Origin: Micropterix aruncella
Taxonomy: Eukaryota; Arthropoda; Insecta; Lepidoptera; Micropterigidae
Assembly: GCA_944548615.1 (NCBI GenBank)
Contig: OX155978.1
Location: 4,567,588-4,631,587 of the forward strand
Length of the DNA stretch: 64,000 bases
Reading direction: 5' to 3'
Shown here: positions 9,973 to 20,744 of the stretch, in pieces
Numbering within the stretch: the first letter of the stretch is position 1
How the letters are laid out: each line of letters starts with the position of its first letter
Program-made: the position numbers and the translations under genes
Notes under the pieces: generated by a model
Seen by the model: the letters and a program-made list of their open reading frames with translations, nothing else
Databases searched by the model: none
Told to the model about the DNA's origin: nothing

Positions 9973-10201
9973 GGGCCCCCAGATTCTGAGTCGGAATCCT
10001 GTATTTTCTCTGGCAGTACATTTAAACCGTCCCTGTCAAATCGTATATTTCGCAGTAATGTATGTGACTTGCTCTGATATCGTGTACTCTCCCAATCAAC
10101 ACCATTCTATCTCCACGAGCTTTTTGAACCACTAAGTTCCCACGGTTTCGTACTTCGGTCAGCCTCTGACAGTTTATTAAAAATTCCGAGTCATAATAGT
10201 G

Positions 10202-10206
10202 ATTTC
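10202..10206. repeat. Left target-site duplication of the BEL element
   Basis: ATTTC directly precedes the 5' LTR and is repeated exactly after the 3' LTR at 18308-18312. Five bases is the expected duplication for BEL/Pao integrases. Confidence 0.85.
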
Positions 10207-11309
10207 TGTACGAATTATCACTTGCATTCTCTAATATGGGTAGCTGTTCGCGAGAGATCGATTCTTAGAAGCTTATATTCCTCTTTCACACGCTCGAGCC
10301 ACCCCATAACAGACATAAATAACAGACACTGAAACAAAATACGGCTCATTCAAATATTAAAATCATCCGCAAGGAAGTCCTAACTAAATACGCAGGACAA
10401 AATTCCATGAAAGGTCCTGGTAATAATATATCGCCGTCTTTAAGGGCCGAAGACCCCTAATTAATTATCAGCCTGTCATTTCTCGCAGTGGATATATCGA
10501 GGGTGTCGACCGATAACAAAAAATCGTAAACGCGGCAAGCCGCTCGCGCAACCCTCTTATATTAAAACAAATGTGGTAATCTCAAAATAATCGCAATGTT
10601 TGAGGTAATTAGGAGGCTATTAATTATTCGACTGAAAGCTTGGATAAAATCAAATACTTATAATTTTGCTAGCTATTCGAAGGAATTTTAAGTACTAAAT
10701 ATGATGTATTGTTAATGTTTAATCTACATATTTTCGCTATAAACCTAATGATAATGTAGTAGTAATACATATTATAGAAAATTACCTTCAATTAAGGTGA
10801 GATTAATTTAAGTTAAAAATGTAAGCCTGATTGAATAATACATATGTACTCTCGCTAAGCCACACCCCTTAACCCTCAGTAGGCCGGTCTCTTACCGCCG
10901 CCATTGCCTTTTAACCAATCACGGGTTAGAGTGGCGGGGCTTTAGCGAGGCTAGTGAACGATTTTGGAAAATCGAACAGTCACAAAAATACCGAGGTCGA
11001 GAATGAACGACCCTTAAGCGGCGGGATAATAGTTGTACATACGGCAGCCCTTGGCTGGTCTCGTACTCGCGCGCATAATTTAAGTGTATACTGTAACTCA
11101 CGAGTAAATTGAGGGACAATAAACGTTCTTTTGAAATAAACTCTTTCACTGTGTGATCATCTAATAGAGTGTGAACCAGATACGGGAGACTACTCGGCGG
11201 CCAGGAAGAACGAGAGAACGCGAAGGTAAATAACATTTACAGTCCACAAAAACCACCCTTCAGCAGTGGGAGAAACTCACAGAAAAATAACTGATGGATT
11301 TTATAACCA
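10207..11309 (+). repeat. BEL 5' LTR
   Basis: Starts TGTACGAATTATCAC and ends TTTTATAACCA, giving TG...CA termini. The offset to the 3' LTR is 6,998 bases at both ends. A primer-binding site is expected just after 11309, but the sequence there (TAAGTGATCCATCGCAGCCG) does not begin with the usual TGG, so I leave the priming tRNA open. Confidence 0.93.
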
Positions 11310-11371
11310 TAAGTGATCCATCGCAGCCGGATGAAAAATAAATAAAAGAATCTTGAAAAATAAATTTTACG

Positions 11372-14300
11372 ATGGAGTCGACCGCAGAAAAATCGAACGT
11401 ATCGAGGCGGACCTGGTCACAAAGCAGCAGGAGGAGTGAAAGAGTTCAGGAAGTGAAAGAAGCATCAGAACAACTGAGGCGGGTCACCAGAGAACAAGCA
11501 AAGGTAGCCGCGGAAAAGAAAAAATTGGAATCAGAGGCGATAACGCAAAGGGAACAACTCCGTGCGACCGAAGAGATAGCGACGGCAAAACGCAGATCGG
11601 AGGCGGCAGGGGCGGCGGCTGCGATTCAAGTGCAACATGCAGATTTAGAAGCTGAATTGCAGATGCTAGAAGCAGACCGTCAGCACGCACTTAGAGTGTT
11701 AGACGTAGTTTCCGAAGCTTACGACTCAGAAAAAAGCGGAGAATGGGAGACAAGAAGTTACGCCGATCTTGAAGAAACAGCAGGTCGTACTACGCTGTGG
11801 GCAGAGACGCAAGCACCGCTGACTTCATATAGTGAACCCGACCAAATAAAACCACGAAATGAAGAGCGATACCGCGGCAGGAGAGAAGAAGAATCGGACG
11901 AGGCGATGCAGCACGAGGCGGGCGCGGCTGCAGCTCACGGGTCAACACGTCGCGCGGCGCACGGGGGGATGCGGCTCGAGGCGGGCGCGGCGGCACCTCA
12001 CGGGGCAATACATCGCGCGGCACACGAGGGGATGCGGCTCGAGGCGGGCGCGGTGGCACCTCACGGAGCAACACATCGCGCGGCGCACGAGGGGATGCGG
12101 CTCGAGGCGGGCGCGGCGGCACCTCACGGAGCAGCGCATCGCGCAGCGGGCGGCGAAATCGCGACCGAAGCGGACGCGGCGGCCACAGACGCCGCCGCGG
12201 CCGCTGGCTCCAGCACAGGAGACGGGTCCGATGACAGCGCGAGCAAAAAATTAATAAGCCAGGTATGTCGAGTAATTTCAATAGCCTCCTCGAAGCCGCA
12301 ATATAACAAAGAACTTCCACCCTTTAGTGGAGATCCACTTCAGTTTTTAGCCTTTAAATCGATTTTTAACCAGTCCACCGAAGTTATAGGTCTGAATGAC
12401 GAACAAAACTTACTTCGCTTGCAATCCGCGATACGCGGACGAGCAAGAGATTGCGTTTCAGGGTTACTTTTATCCCCTGCGAACGTTGGCGAAATAATGA
12501 AAACATTAGAGACGTTATTTGGAAATCCAAATGTAATTATTCAGCGCACACTAGCTGATTTACGTAAAACCAGGGACCTCTCTGAATTTATAGAAGCAGA
12601 GGAATTGTTGCAATTTGCTTGCCAAGTTAAGAATCTGGTGGCCACAGTAAAATCAGTAAATAGGATTGAGCACCTATGGAACCCAGAACCTTTAGGTTCT
12701 CTTGTAGCGAAGTTGCCAAAAAACTTATTAACATTGTGGCTAGGAGATAAAGGAAAGGGTAAACCAGACGAACCGGTTATCATACGATTCGCATCTTGGC
12801 TAGAAACACTAGCGATAGACTCGCAAGATGCGGGAATAGGTCCATTAGACAGCGGTAGAAAAAATCAAGTAGTAGCGCGCGATAAAAAGTATAAACAGCA
12901 AAATCATAAAAATTACGTTCTTAACATGACTGAGCAGTCTCGTATGAAATGCCCAAATTGTACCGGCGATCATTTTCTCAGCAAATGCGAAAGGTTTAAA
13001 AAACTTTCCCTAGACTCTCGCTGGGGAGTCGTAAAATCACTTAAGCGATGCTTTAAATGCCTTGCACCTTCGCACGGCAGGAAAAACTGCCCAGCCTATA
13101 AAAGGTTTCCTCGATTTAAGTATCATTTCTTACTTACTGCCGCGGACGCGGCGCTCGGCGGAACCGAGATAATTACGGCAACAGCCGAAGGTGAAACACA
13201 GACCGGGGCTATTGTCGCGCATACAGTAGCCAACAACAGAGTCCTCTTGCAAGTTTTACCGATAACGTTAATAGGACCAAAGGGGAGAAAGGTAGTTTAC
13301 GCGCTTTTAGACAGCGGATCGACGGTCTCTATAATAGACCGCGAAGTCGCGCAAGAGCTGAATATTAGAGGGCCTCCCACCAATATGGAGGTATGTGGTA
13401 TAGGAAGTATGAAAACTTCTTCTAAAGGGGCTGAAACAGTCTCGTTTCAAATAAGGGGGGAATTGGGCCGTAAGGTTTTCGACGTGCAGGCTTATAGTAT
13501 TGCGGCGTTAAACCTTCCGAAATTAAAAAATTTATCGGCGGCCGCCTCTGATTTTGACACTTTGACTGCGGTGAAAGTCGACAAAATATCAGATGTCCAA
13601 CCGCGCCTACTAATCGGGGCTAATTGTTGGGAATTAATCGTTTCACGCAGATTAAGGCGCATTAATGACGAATTATCGTTGTCAAAAACACTACTGGGCT
13701 GGGTTCCAGTGGGACGAGTATCTGTAGATAGGCAAAATGACGCATTACATAGCTTCTGCCTAAGTGATAGCGGTAGCAATGACGCGTCTCTTCAGAGATT
13801 ACTCGAGGAAAACCTCAGATTAGAGCAAGACTGGCCGAATAAAAAGCGAGAACTTGCGGACTCGGTAAGGTCTAAAAAATTATTAGAATCCACTACTTCG
13901 TTAAACGGCGGGGTATGGCACACGGGGTTGCTCTGGCGAGATGACAGACGTGTTCTTCCTGATAGCCGACCTATGGCGCTAGCTCGACTTCACGCCGTCG
14001 AGAGGAAAATGGACAGAGATCGGACTTATGGAGACGCTTATTGTCAGAAAATGGACAAGTACTTAGCAGAAGGTTACGCCGAAGAAGTAGACCCTTCCAA
14101 ATTAGCCGGCCGAACTGATATATGGTTTTTACCACACTTGGGTGTCTGTAGCGCCGCCAAAGGAAACAAGCTTAGGATCGTGCATGACGCTGCTGCTAGC
14201 GTAAAGGGAGTATCTCTAAATAGCTTACTGATAACGGGGCCAGACTATAATCAAAGCATAACAGGTATACTTTTTAGGTTCCGCGAGCATCCGGTGGCTT

Positions 14301-17125
14301 TTACCGCCGATATTGGGGACATGTTCATGCGTATTAAGGTGATCGAGGACGATACCTATAGTCAGTTGTTCCTTTGGCGGGGATATCGGCGCGATATAGA
14401 ACCTCGTATCCTAAAAATGTCCTCTTTAATATTCGGTTCTCGGTCATCCCCGACATCAGCCCTCTATATCCGAAATAAAAACGCTGAACGTTTCAAGAAT
14501 CAGTACCCTCTAGCAGTGGAGGCTATCACAGACCATCACTTTATGGACGACCTTGCTTTCGGGTCTTCTTCAATAGAAGAAGCTCGTAACGTGATAAAAA
14601 ACATAATTTACATACATCAACAAGGGAATTTTTTCTTAAAGGGCTGGGCGTCTAATTATCAAAGCGTTTTGAACGAAATACCCGAAGAAAGGAAAGCTAC
14701 CCATAATATTGCTCTGGAGAAAGGAGAGATAAGCTCTCAACGGCTTTTAGGGTTAGAATGGTTGCCAGAAAGTGACCAACTTACATTTAATTTTAGGTTA
14801 GAAAAACTCGATGACGCCTTAAAAACGGGTCAGAGAGTGCCAACGAAACGAGAGGCTCTTAAGGTAGTAATGTCAATTTATGACCCACTCGGGGTATTAA
14901 GCCCAATAACTATCCGAGCCAAAATTCTAATGCAAAAGGTGTGGACCAGCGGTGTAGCCTGGGATGAGGAGGTCACACAAGATATTTTCAAAGGTTGGGG
15001 TGAATGGATAAATGCCCTTCGCTCGGCGAAGGACGTAAGGATTTCACGCTATCACGGCGTAACAAAGAATCCCTCCGAAAATAGACAATTACACATATAT
15101 TGTGACGCGTCTCAAGAGGCTATGTGCGCTGTCGCGTATATGAGAATAGCCAGACCAGGCGAAGAACCGACCACATCCTTTATCGCAAGTAAAACCAGAG
15201 TCGCGCCGTTAAAAAAAATGACAATACCGCGTTTAGAACTGACAGCAGCACTATTAGGCGCCGAACTAGCGAAAAAAATCACTAGCGAGTACAAAATTAA
15301 ATTTCATGAAAAGATTTTATGGACAGACTCGATGAACGTACTTTGGTGGATACGTTCACGTAGCTCCGACCACCAACAATTTGTCTCTAACCGTCTGGGA
15401 GTATTGGACGAACTGACTACCCCGGAGGAGTGGAGATGGTTAAGCGGAAATAGTAATCCTGCAGATGAAGCTACGAGAGCGAAGTCAAAAATTGACCTCT
15501 CGCCCGAGAGCCGTTGGCTGAATGGTCCTGAATACCTTAGACAGCCACCAGAGGTATGGCCGGCAAAGGTTCCCCATCAACCCGGGGAAAAGGATAAGAT
15601 ATCCCTCGAGTATAAACCATTGGCGGTATTTGCGCTACACGCTGTACCTACGAGCACAATAGATGTCGCGAGATTCTCCCAACATCGCAGATTATTGCGC
15701 GTAGCCGCATACGTTAGGAAGTTTATTCAACTATGTAGAGGTGCCACGAATAACTGCATTTTAAACGGACAAGACATTGCCAGCGCTGAAATAATATTAT
15801 TAAAGGAGTCGCAGAGTCGTTCTTTTAAGAAAGAAATAGAACGTATACGAGTGAAAGGGACTTTACCTAGGAATAGCCGTTTGATAGGTTTAAATGCGTA
15901 CTTAGATGAGCGGGGCTTAATAAGAGTAGGCGGCCGCATCGCAAATGCGCCGGGTATACCACACGACACTAAGTATCCCATAATACTTGACGGCCGGGAT
16001 CGCTATACACAACTACTGGTGGTAAGAACTCATGAGGAGATGGCTCATTCCGGGGTTGAAACGACATTGGCCAGCCTACGCCAGAGGTTCTGGCTAATTA
16101 GTCCCCGTCAAACGGTCAAAAAATTTATATACCAGTGTATGCTGTGCAAAATGAGAAGGGCAAAACCAGTCACAGCGTTGATGGGACAACTCCCGATGTC
16201 ACGTTTGCAGCATCATACGAGGTGTTTTAACGCCGTAGGCGTAGACTACTTCGGGCCGGTTCAGGTGACTATACGAAGAAAAGTGGAGAAACGATATGGC
16301 GTGTTGTTCTCTTGTCTAACCACACGAGCGGTTCACATTGAATTAGCATATGATTTGTCTACTAATTCGACAATACAAGCGATAAGAAGATTCATAGCCC
16401 GGCGGGGCAAACCAAGGGTGATAATGTCAGATAATGGATCTAATCTAAAAGGTGCGAGTGCCGAATTGAAGAAGGTCGTTTCAGAGATTGACGATGAACG
16501 TATCCGTGAACGTTTAAGTAACGACCAGATTGACTGGAGGTTTATACCACCTGCTTCTCCCCATCATGGCGGCTGCTGGGAATCGATGGTTAAGTCAGCC
16601 AAAAGAGCTTTGTACGCCATATTGAAAGAAAGAGCGCCTTCTGTGGAAATGATGCAGACTTTATTGGCTGAAGTGGAGTCAATCCTTAATCAGCGGCCTA
16701 TCTCGCACATTACTATAGACAGTCGAGACCAGGAGCCACTTACGCCGCAAAACTTTTTGTTAGGACACTCTAACAGCACCGCTATGGGTAAATTTACCAT
16801 TGGAGATTTATGTAACCGTAAACAGTGGAGACAGACCCAAGCTCTAGCTGACGCTTTTTGGAATAGGTGGTCTAAAGAAGTACTACCTATGCTAGTCTCT
16901 CGACCTAAATGGAAGGAGGTACAACCTCCACTAAGGGTGGGGGAACTGGTGTTAATATTGGATCCCTCTCTAGAAAGAGGAAGATGGCCTCGCGCTATAG
17001 TAACGGAAGTCTACCCTGACAAAACAGGTGTTGTCAGGATAGTAGATGTAAAAATCGACGGAAAAATTTATCGCAGGTCAATAAGCAAACTAGTTAGATT
17101 AGAATTGTCCGCCCGAATAGAATAA
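11372..17125 (+). CDS. BEL/Pao Gag-Pol polyprotein (1917 aa, intact)
   Basis: Single frame coding for particle protein and replication enzymes. Residues about 20-115 are charged and coiled-coil-like. Residues 178-261 hold four tandem 21-residue repeats rich in Ala, His and Arg. A Gag core follows (about 305-480), then two zinc knuckles (CPNCTGDHFLSKC near 527, CFKCLAPSHGRKNC near 560). The aspartic protease has LLDSGSTVSII near 645. The reverse transcriptase active site is FMDDL near 1057, a BEL-type variant of YxDD. RNase H shows YCDAS near 1243 and WTDSMN. The integrase has an HHCC head starting HEEMAHSG near 1554, and the D,D,E core in VDYFGP (1623), SDNGSN (1686) and GGCWES (about 1737). 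The start at 11372 is the first ATG after the LTR and leader. No stop or frameshift is present, so it may still be active. Confidence 0.95.
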   Translation: MESTAEKSNVSRRTWSQSSRRSERVQEVKEASEQLRRVTREQAKVAAEKKKLESEAITQREQLRATEEIATAKRRSEAAGAAAAIQVQHADLEAELQMLEADRQHALRVLDVVSEAYDSEKSGEWETRSYADLEETAGRTTLWAETQAPLTSYSEPDQIKPRNEERYRGRREEESDEAMQHEAGAAAAHGSTRRAAHGGMRLEAGAAAPHGAIHRAAHEGMRLEAGAVAPHGATHRAAHEGMRLEAGAAAPHGAAHRAAGGEIATEADAAATDAAAAAGSSTGDGSDDSASKKLISQVCRVISIASSKPQYNKELPPFSGDPLQFLAFKSIFNQSTEVIGLNDEQNLLRLQSAIRGRARDCVSGLLLSPANVGEIMKTLETLFGNPNVIIQRTLADLRKTRDLSEFIEAEELLQFACQVKNLVATVKSVNRIEHLWNPEPLGSLVAKLPKNLLTLWLGDKGKGKPDEPVIIRFASWLETLAIDSQDAGIGPLDSGRKNQVVARDKKYKQQNHKNYVLNMTEQSRMKCPNCTGDHFLSKCERFKKLSLDSRWGVVKSLKRCFKCLAPSHGRKNCPAYKRFPRFKYHFLLTAADAALGGTEIITATAEGETQTGAIVAHTVANNRVLLQVLPITLIGPKGRKVVYALLDSGSTVSIIDREVAQELNIRGPPTNMEVCGIGSMKTSSKGAETVSFQIRGELGRKVFDVQAYSIAALNLPKLKNLSAAASDFDTLTAVKVDKISDVQPRLLIGANCWELIVSRRLRRINDELSLSKTLLGWVPVGRVSVDRQNDALHSFCLSDSGSNDASLQRLLEENLRLEQDWPNKKRELADSVRSKKLLESTTSLNGGVWHTGLLWRDDRRVLPDSRPMALARLHAVERKMDRDRTYGDAYCQKMDKYLAEGYAEEVDPSKLAGRTDIWFLPHLGVCSAAKGNKLRIVHDAAASVKGVSLNSLLITGPDYNQSITGILFRFREHPVAFTADIGDMFMRIKVIEDDTYSQLFLWRGYRRDIEPRILKMSSLIFGSRSSPTSALYIRNKNAERFKNQYPLAVEAITDHHFMDDLAFGSSSIEEARNVIKNIIYIHQQGNFFLKGWASNYQSVLNEIPEERKATHNIALEKGEISSQRLLGLEWLPESDQLTFNFRLEKLDDALKTGQRVPTKREALKVVMSIYDPLGVLSPITIRAKILMQKVWTSGVAWDEEVTQDIFKGWGEWINALRSAKDVRISRYHGVTKNPSENRQLHIYCDASQEAMCAVAYMRIARPGEEPTTSFIASKTRVAPLKKMTIPRLELTAALLGAELAKKITSEYKIKFHEKILWTDSMNVLWWIRSRSSDHQQFVSNRLGVLDELTTPEEWRWLSGNSNPADEATRAKSKIDLSPESRWLNGPEYLRQPPEVWPAKVPHQPGEKDKISLEYKPLAVFALHAVPTSTIDVARFSQHRRLLRVAAYVRKFIQLCRGATNNCILNGQDIASAEIILLKESQSRSFKKEIERIRVKGTLPRNSRLIGLNAYLDERGLIRVGGRIANAPGIPHDTKYPIILDGRDRYTQLLVVRTHEEMAHSGVETTLASLRQRFWLISPRQTVKKFIYQCMLCKMRRAKPVTALMGQLPMSRLQHHTRCFNAVGVDYFGPVQVTIRRKVEKRYGVLFSCLTTRAVHIELAYDLSTNSTIQAIRRFIARRGKPRVIMSDNGSNLKGASAELKKVVSEIDDERIRERLSNDQIDWRFIPPASPHHGGCWESMVKSAKRALYAILKERAPSVEMMQTLLAEVESILNQRPISHITIDSRDQEPLTPQNFLLGHSNSTAMGKFTIGDLCNRKQWRQTQALADAFWNRWSKEVLPMLVSRPKWKEVQPPLRVGELVLILDPSLERGRWPRAIVTEVYPDKTGVVRIVDVKIDGKIYRRSISKLVRLELSARIE
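11903..12154 (+). repeat. 63-base tandem repeat within BEL gag (four units)
   Basis: Four in-frame units of 63 bases encode variants of GMRLEAGAAAPHGAxHRAAHE. Unit length is a multiple of three, so copy number can change without breaking the frame. The segment is strongly G+C-rich compared with the rest of the element. Confidence 0.85.
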
Positions 17126-17193
17126 GCCATAGATATAAATAACGTAGATTTAAGGTAAATAATTCGTAAAATAAGTTAATGGCACGTTGCCAT

Positions 17194-17204
17194 GAGCGGG
17201 GAAA
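17194..17204 (+). promoter_or_regulatory. BEL polypurine tract
   Basis: GAGCGGGGAAA lies directly before the 3' LTR start TGTACG, the position where plus-strand DNA synthesis is primed in LTR elements. Confidence 0.75.
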
Positions 17205-18307
17205 TGTACGAATTATCACTTGCATTCTCTAATATGGGTAGCTGTTCGCGAGAGATCGATTCTTAGAAGCTTATATTCCTCTTTCACACGCTCGAGCCAC
17301 CCCATAACAGACATAAATAACAGACACTGAAACAAAATACGGCTCATTCAAATATTAAAATCATCCGCAAGGAAGTCCTAACTAAATACGCAGGACAAAA
17401 TTCCATGAAAGGTCCTGGTAATAATATATCGCCGTCTTTAAGGGCCGAAGACCCCTAATTAATTATCAGCCTGTCATTTCTCGCAGTGGATATATCGAGG
17501 GTGTCGACCGATAACAAAAAATCGTAAACGCGGCAAGCCGCTCGCGCAACCCTCTTATATTAAAACAAATGTGGTAATCTCAAAATAATCGCAATGTTTG
17601 AGGTAATTAGGAGGCTATTAATTATTCGACTGAAAGCTTGGATAAAATCAAATACTTATAATTTTGCTAGCTATTCGAAGGAATTTTAAGTACTAAATAT
17701 GATGTATTGTTAATGTTTAATCTACATATTTTCGCTATAAACCTAATGATAATGTAGTAGTAATACATATTATAGAAAATTACCTTCAATTAAGGTGAGA
17801 TTAATTTAAGTTAAAAATGTAAGCCTGATTGAATAATACATATGTACTCTCGCTAAGCCACACCCCTTAACCCTCAGTAGGCCGGTCTCTTACCGCCGCC
17901 ATTGCCTTTTAACCAATCACGGGTTAGAGTGGCGGGGCTTTAGCGAGGCTAGTGAACGATTTTGGAAAATCGAACAGTCACAAAAATACCGAGGTCGAGA
18001 ATGAACGACCCTTAAGCGGCGGGATAATAGTTGTACATACGGCAGCCCTTGGCTGGTCTCGTACTCGCGCGCATAATTTAAGTGTATACTGTAACTCACG
18101 AGTAAATTGAGGGACAATAAACGTTCTTTTGAAATAAACTCTTTCACTGTGTGATCATCTAATAGAGTGTGAACCAGATACGGGAGACTACTCGGCGGCC
18201 AGGAAGAACGAGAGAACGCGAAGGTAAATAACATTTACAGTCCACAAAAACCACCCTTCAGCAGTGGGAGAAACTCACAGAAAAATAACTGATGGATTTT
18301 ATAACCA
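17205..18307 (+). repeat. BEL 3' LTR
   Basis: Same 1,103 bases as the 5' LTR in all regions compared, followed by the second ATTTC. A 105-codon minus-strand frame (17917-18234) occurs in both LTRs and is a by-product, not a gene. Confidence 0.93.
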
Positions 18308-18664
18308 ATTTCTATTCCTATTCTTTCTGTGTCCATGGTGCAAGACTCTGGAACGATCTCTCAGCAAATATACGAAACTCGCCTTCTTTACCATCGTTTA
18401 AGACTCACCTTAAGGATTACTACCTTTTTAAGAAGTAACCAGTTCTTCCGTTTCTCTCGTCTTCCTCTCCCAATTCCCTCTCCTCGGGCATTATTAGTTT
18501 TAAATTCTTCGACTTGTCTGTATGTTATGTAATAATCTTTATTTTAACAATGCGCGCATGTACCACTGTGTTTAGGTTAGTTGTAAGTCATTGCCATGTG
18601 GCAATAAGCTCGCCTTTTTGTATACTAATTAAGTGCAAATAAAGAGTTTATTATTATTATTATT
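18308..18664 (+). mobile_element. LINE 3' end (RT C-terminus and 3' UTR)
   Basis: The frame 18331-18438 reads HGARLWNDLSANIRNSPSLP, SFKTHLKDYYLFKK, stop: the typical end of CR1/Jockey-like RTs. The 3' UTR contains TTGCCATGTGGCAA, a hairpin, then AAATAAAGAG and a (TTA)n tail. Its 3' UTR words recur in the SINE at 21419-21715. The part before the BEL insertion (TCATAATAGTGATTTC) resembles the corresponding region of LINE tails at 41020 and 42230, so the BEL probably landed in this LINE. Confidence 0.65.
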
Positions 18665-19080
18665 TTCCAAAATAAAAGATTATATGGTAATTTTCCACAA
18701 TAAGTCTCTTCCTTCGCAAAATCGCGCAAAATGTAATATGTACATATGAAAGGTACAACAAGACGAATGTTTCTCGAAATTCGACGTCGTCCTTGGGAGG
18801 GGCATCTACATCGGCGAAAGTATGCTTCAATATGGGGCTAACTATATAGGGGGTGTTTCTGTCGGCGGTAAATCATTCCAAGGGCCCCCTGTCTAGGTAC
18901 AATTTGCCTACCGTCGCATTCTGTTCTACCTACCTATAATAGTACCTCCTCACTTGTTTTCGCATCGGTAAAAGCAGAACTATTTCACTGAGTATCGTCA
19001 AGACGAAGAACTTAATTTCAGCCGATTTTACCAGAATCAAAATCAAATAAGTTAATAATAAAAACACTTTTATTAAAATG
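18665..19080. other. No recognisable gene
   Basis: AT-rich sequence with short open frames only and no familiar repeat boundary. Confidence 0.4.
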
Positions 19081-19082
19081 CT

Positions 19083-19300
19083 CTGTCCCGAGCCAACCTT
19101 GGGTGCAGCAGCCATATCATAGTTGACCTTGGAACGGGCTATCATAATTGAAGGCGTATACAAAATTTCGTGTATGTGCTGTTGACCGTTAAGGAATCCT
19201 CTCGTCGGGAGCCAACCCTGAGCTCAGCAGCCATGTCATGATGAAACTTATAACGGCCTATCATAATTTAATGCGTATACAATATTTCGTATCTGTTGGG
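19083..19300 (-). repeat. Two units of the ~115-base minisatellite (minus orientation)
   Basis: The reverse complement contains ACACGAAATTTTGTATACGC, TATGATAGCCCGTTCC and GATATGGCTGCTGCACCCA, in the same order as the four-unit array at 37235-37696. It abuts the repeat A copy at 19311. Confidence 0.65.
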
Positions 19301-19310
19301 AGTTAATGGG

Positions 19311-19690
19311 CCCTTGCTGAGTTGGCCACGAAGACCCATTCTGTTCAGGGTTAGTCACACTCACGGGTCAACACCCATCCGGCGGCCTCCACGCATGAAG
19401 TGCGAGCCCGGGTAGGACTCTGGCCTTAGGGCTAGTTTCCCCCGGGAATCAACCTTTTGGCGCTCCTAGACGGTCTGCACACTGTGCGGCGTAAGCCAAT
19501 CGACTGTGCACTCCGACTAACAGTCGGGGGAGTCTGGAAGCAGTACTGTTTCCTATAGAGCGGGGGTGGTTGCGGACCTTACGGCGACTGCTCTTGAAAC
19601 GACCATCGGGTACGCGATCCTGGGTGAACAGCCGGGCAAAGGATGCCGTGGTCCGCGATAGATTCGGTATACACCGTTTCACCGCTTCGT
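19311..19690 (-). repeat. Repeat A, T-M blocks (minus orientation)
   Basis: Starts GGGCCCTTGCTGAGTTGGCC, passes CCCGACTAACAGTCGGGGGA-type sequence and stops abruptly after ACCGTTTCACCGCTTCGT, so the H block is missing. A2 subtype (GGTATACACCG). Confidence 0.7.
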
Positions 19691-20180
19691 ATTGATCAAA
19701 CTTTTAAATGCGTTTTTCTCGAAACTTGAAAAATGGCGCTTGGCACTATGTTACCCACCTCTTCATGTCTGTGAATTAAAAATCCGCAAACATATAGATG
19801 TCTGTGAAATTAAAGAACTTAACCCTTCGGTTGCGTAACGATCAAATTTGGTTGCACATCAAAACACCGTTGACTACGTAACGACCAATATTGGTCGTTG
19901 GCTTGCTCCCGGAGCGCACAGTAATATTATTTTCTAATTCGAACGCATCCTAAAATCCATACCAAATATCTCATTATTACTATAGATACATAGACGGCCG
20001 CTAGAAAAATTCCATTGTCAAACATCATCATTTTTTTTTCTCGAGAAATCATCAAAAATTTTATATACATAAAAACTTATGAGCTAATATCTAAATATTT
20101 TTGTATATAAATAAGCAACACGAATTAAAGCCTTTGATAGAGAATCTAATAAATATCACGGTAGTATTTACAATTTCTAA
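19691..20180. other. No recognisable gene; possible piggyBac-like end near 19819
   Basis: TTAACCCTTCGGTTGCG at about 19819 could be a TTAA target followed by a CCCT inverted repeat, but no opposite end is visible nearby, so I do not call an element. The rest has no coding signal. Confidence 0.3.
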
Positions 20181-20470
20181 ATAGGGTTCCGTATTTTTCC
20201 GTAAGACAAGTACAAGTTAGAAATGCCGAGTTTTTTTCACTTTTTCGACTTTCTCATATTTATTCATAATCATCTAATTGTTTTACAAAATAAGATTTCA
20301 ATATTCTATATACGAAATTTTAATGCGATCATTGCACAGTTTTTCTTTTTATGATTGCTATAGTAGTTACATAGTTATAGTACTTTTTGTCGAGCGCGGC
20401 GATATTGCAATAAATTAAAATAATTTGCCGCGGTCTGCCATGAAATTATGGCGCTATAGTTACGAAATCC
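20180..20470 (+). repeat. Dispersed repeat, copy 1 of an inverted pair
   Basis: Words TTTTGTCGAGCGCGGCGATA, TTGCCGCGGTCTGCCATGAA and ATACGAAATTTTAATGCGAT occur here and, inverted, at 32370-32640. No coding potential. Confidence 0.6.
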
Positions 20471-20744
20471 TTAGAAATAACAAAAATCAATTAAAGTTCA
20501 CACAGATTAGAAAGAAGTGATAATACAATTATAGCTAATTATTAAATACCTTTACTTTTATAGTTTTTCCGCAGGTAGATAATTATCGCTACGCTTTTCA
20601 TTACCAAGGGCTTTCATAAAACGGCACATTCAATCGTGGAATGTAAAACTCATCAAATCTTTCTTTTTATTATCTTTAATAACGATCTTAGTTTTATACG
20701 CTTGTTATAATTGAATTAATGATCGAGGCAAAGGAATATTTTTT

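Larger units (their letters stand above)
10207..18307 (+). mobile_element. Full-length BEL/Pao LTR retrotransposon
   Basis: An 8,101-base element with 1,103-base LTRs, one uninterrupted gag-pol frame (11372-17125), a purine-rich tract just before the 3' LTR, and ATTTC duplications on both sides. The LTRs look the same in every stretch compared, including the translation of a 105-codon frame, so the insertion is recent. There is no room for an env gene between pol and the 3' LTR. The interruption separates flanking LINE-derived sequences. Confidence 0.95.

Noticed and set aside
10919..11236. 105-codon minus-strand gene duplicated at 17917-18234
   Set aside because: Both copies lie in the BEL LTRs and are antisense by-products of the LTR sequence.
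17126..17204. An env gene in the BEL element
   Set aside because: Only about 80 bases lie between the pol stop and the 3' LTR.
19819..19840. piggyBac element end (TTAACCCTTCGG)
   Set aside because: No inverse end or transposase coding found within reach; a TTAA-CCC match alone is weak.
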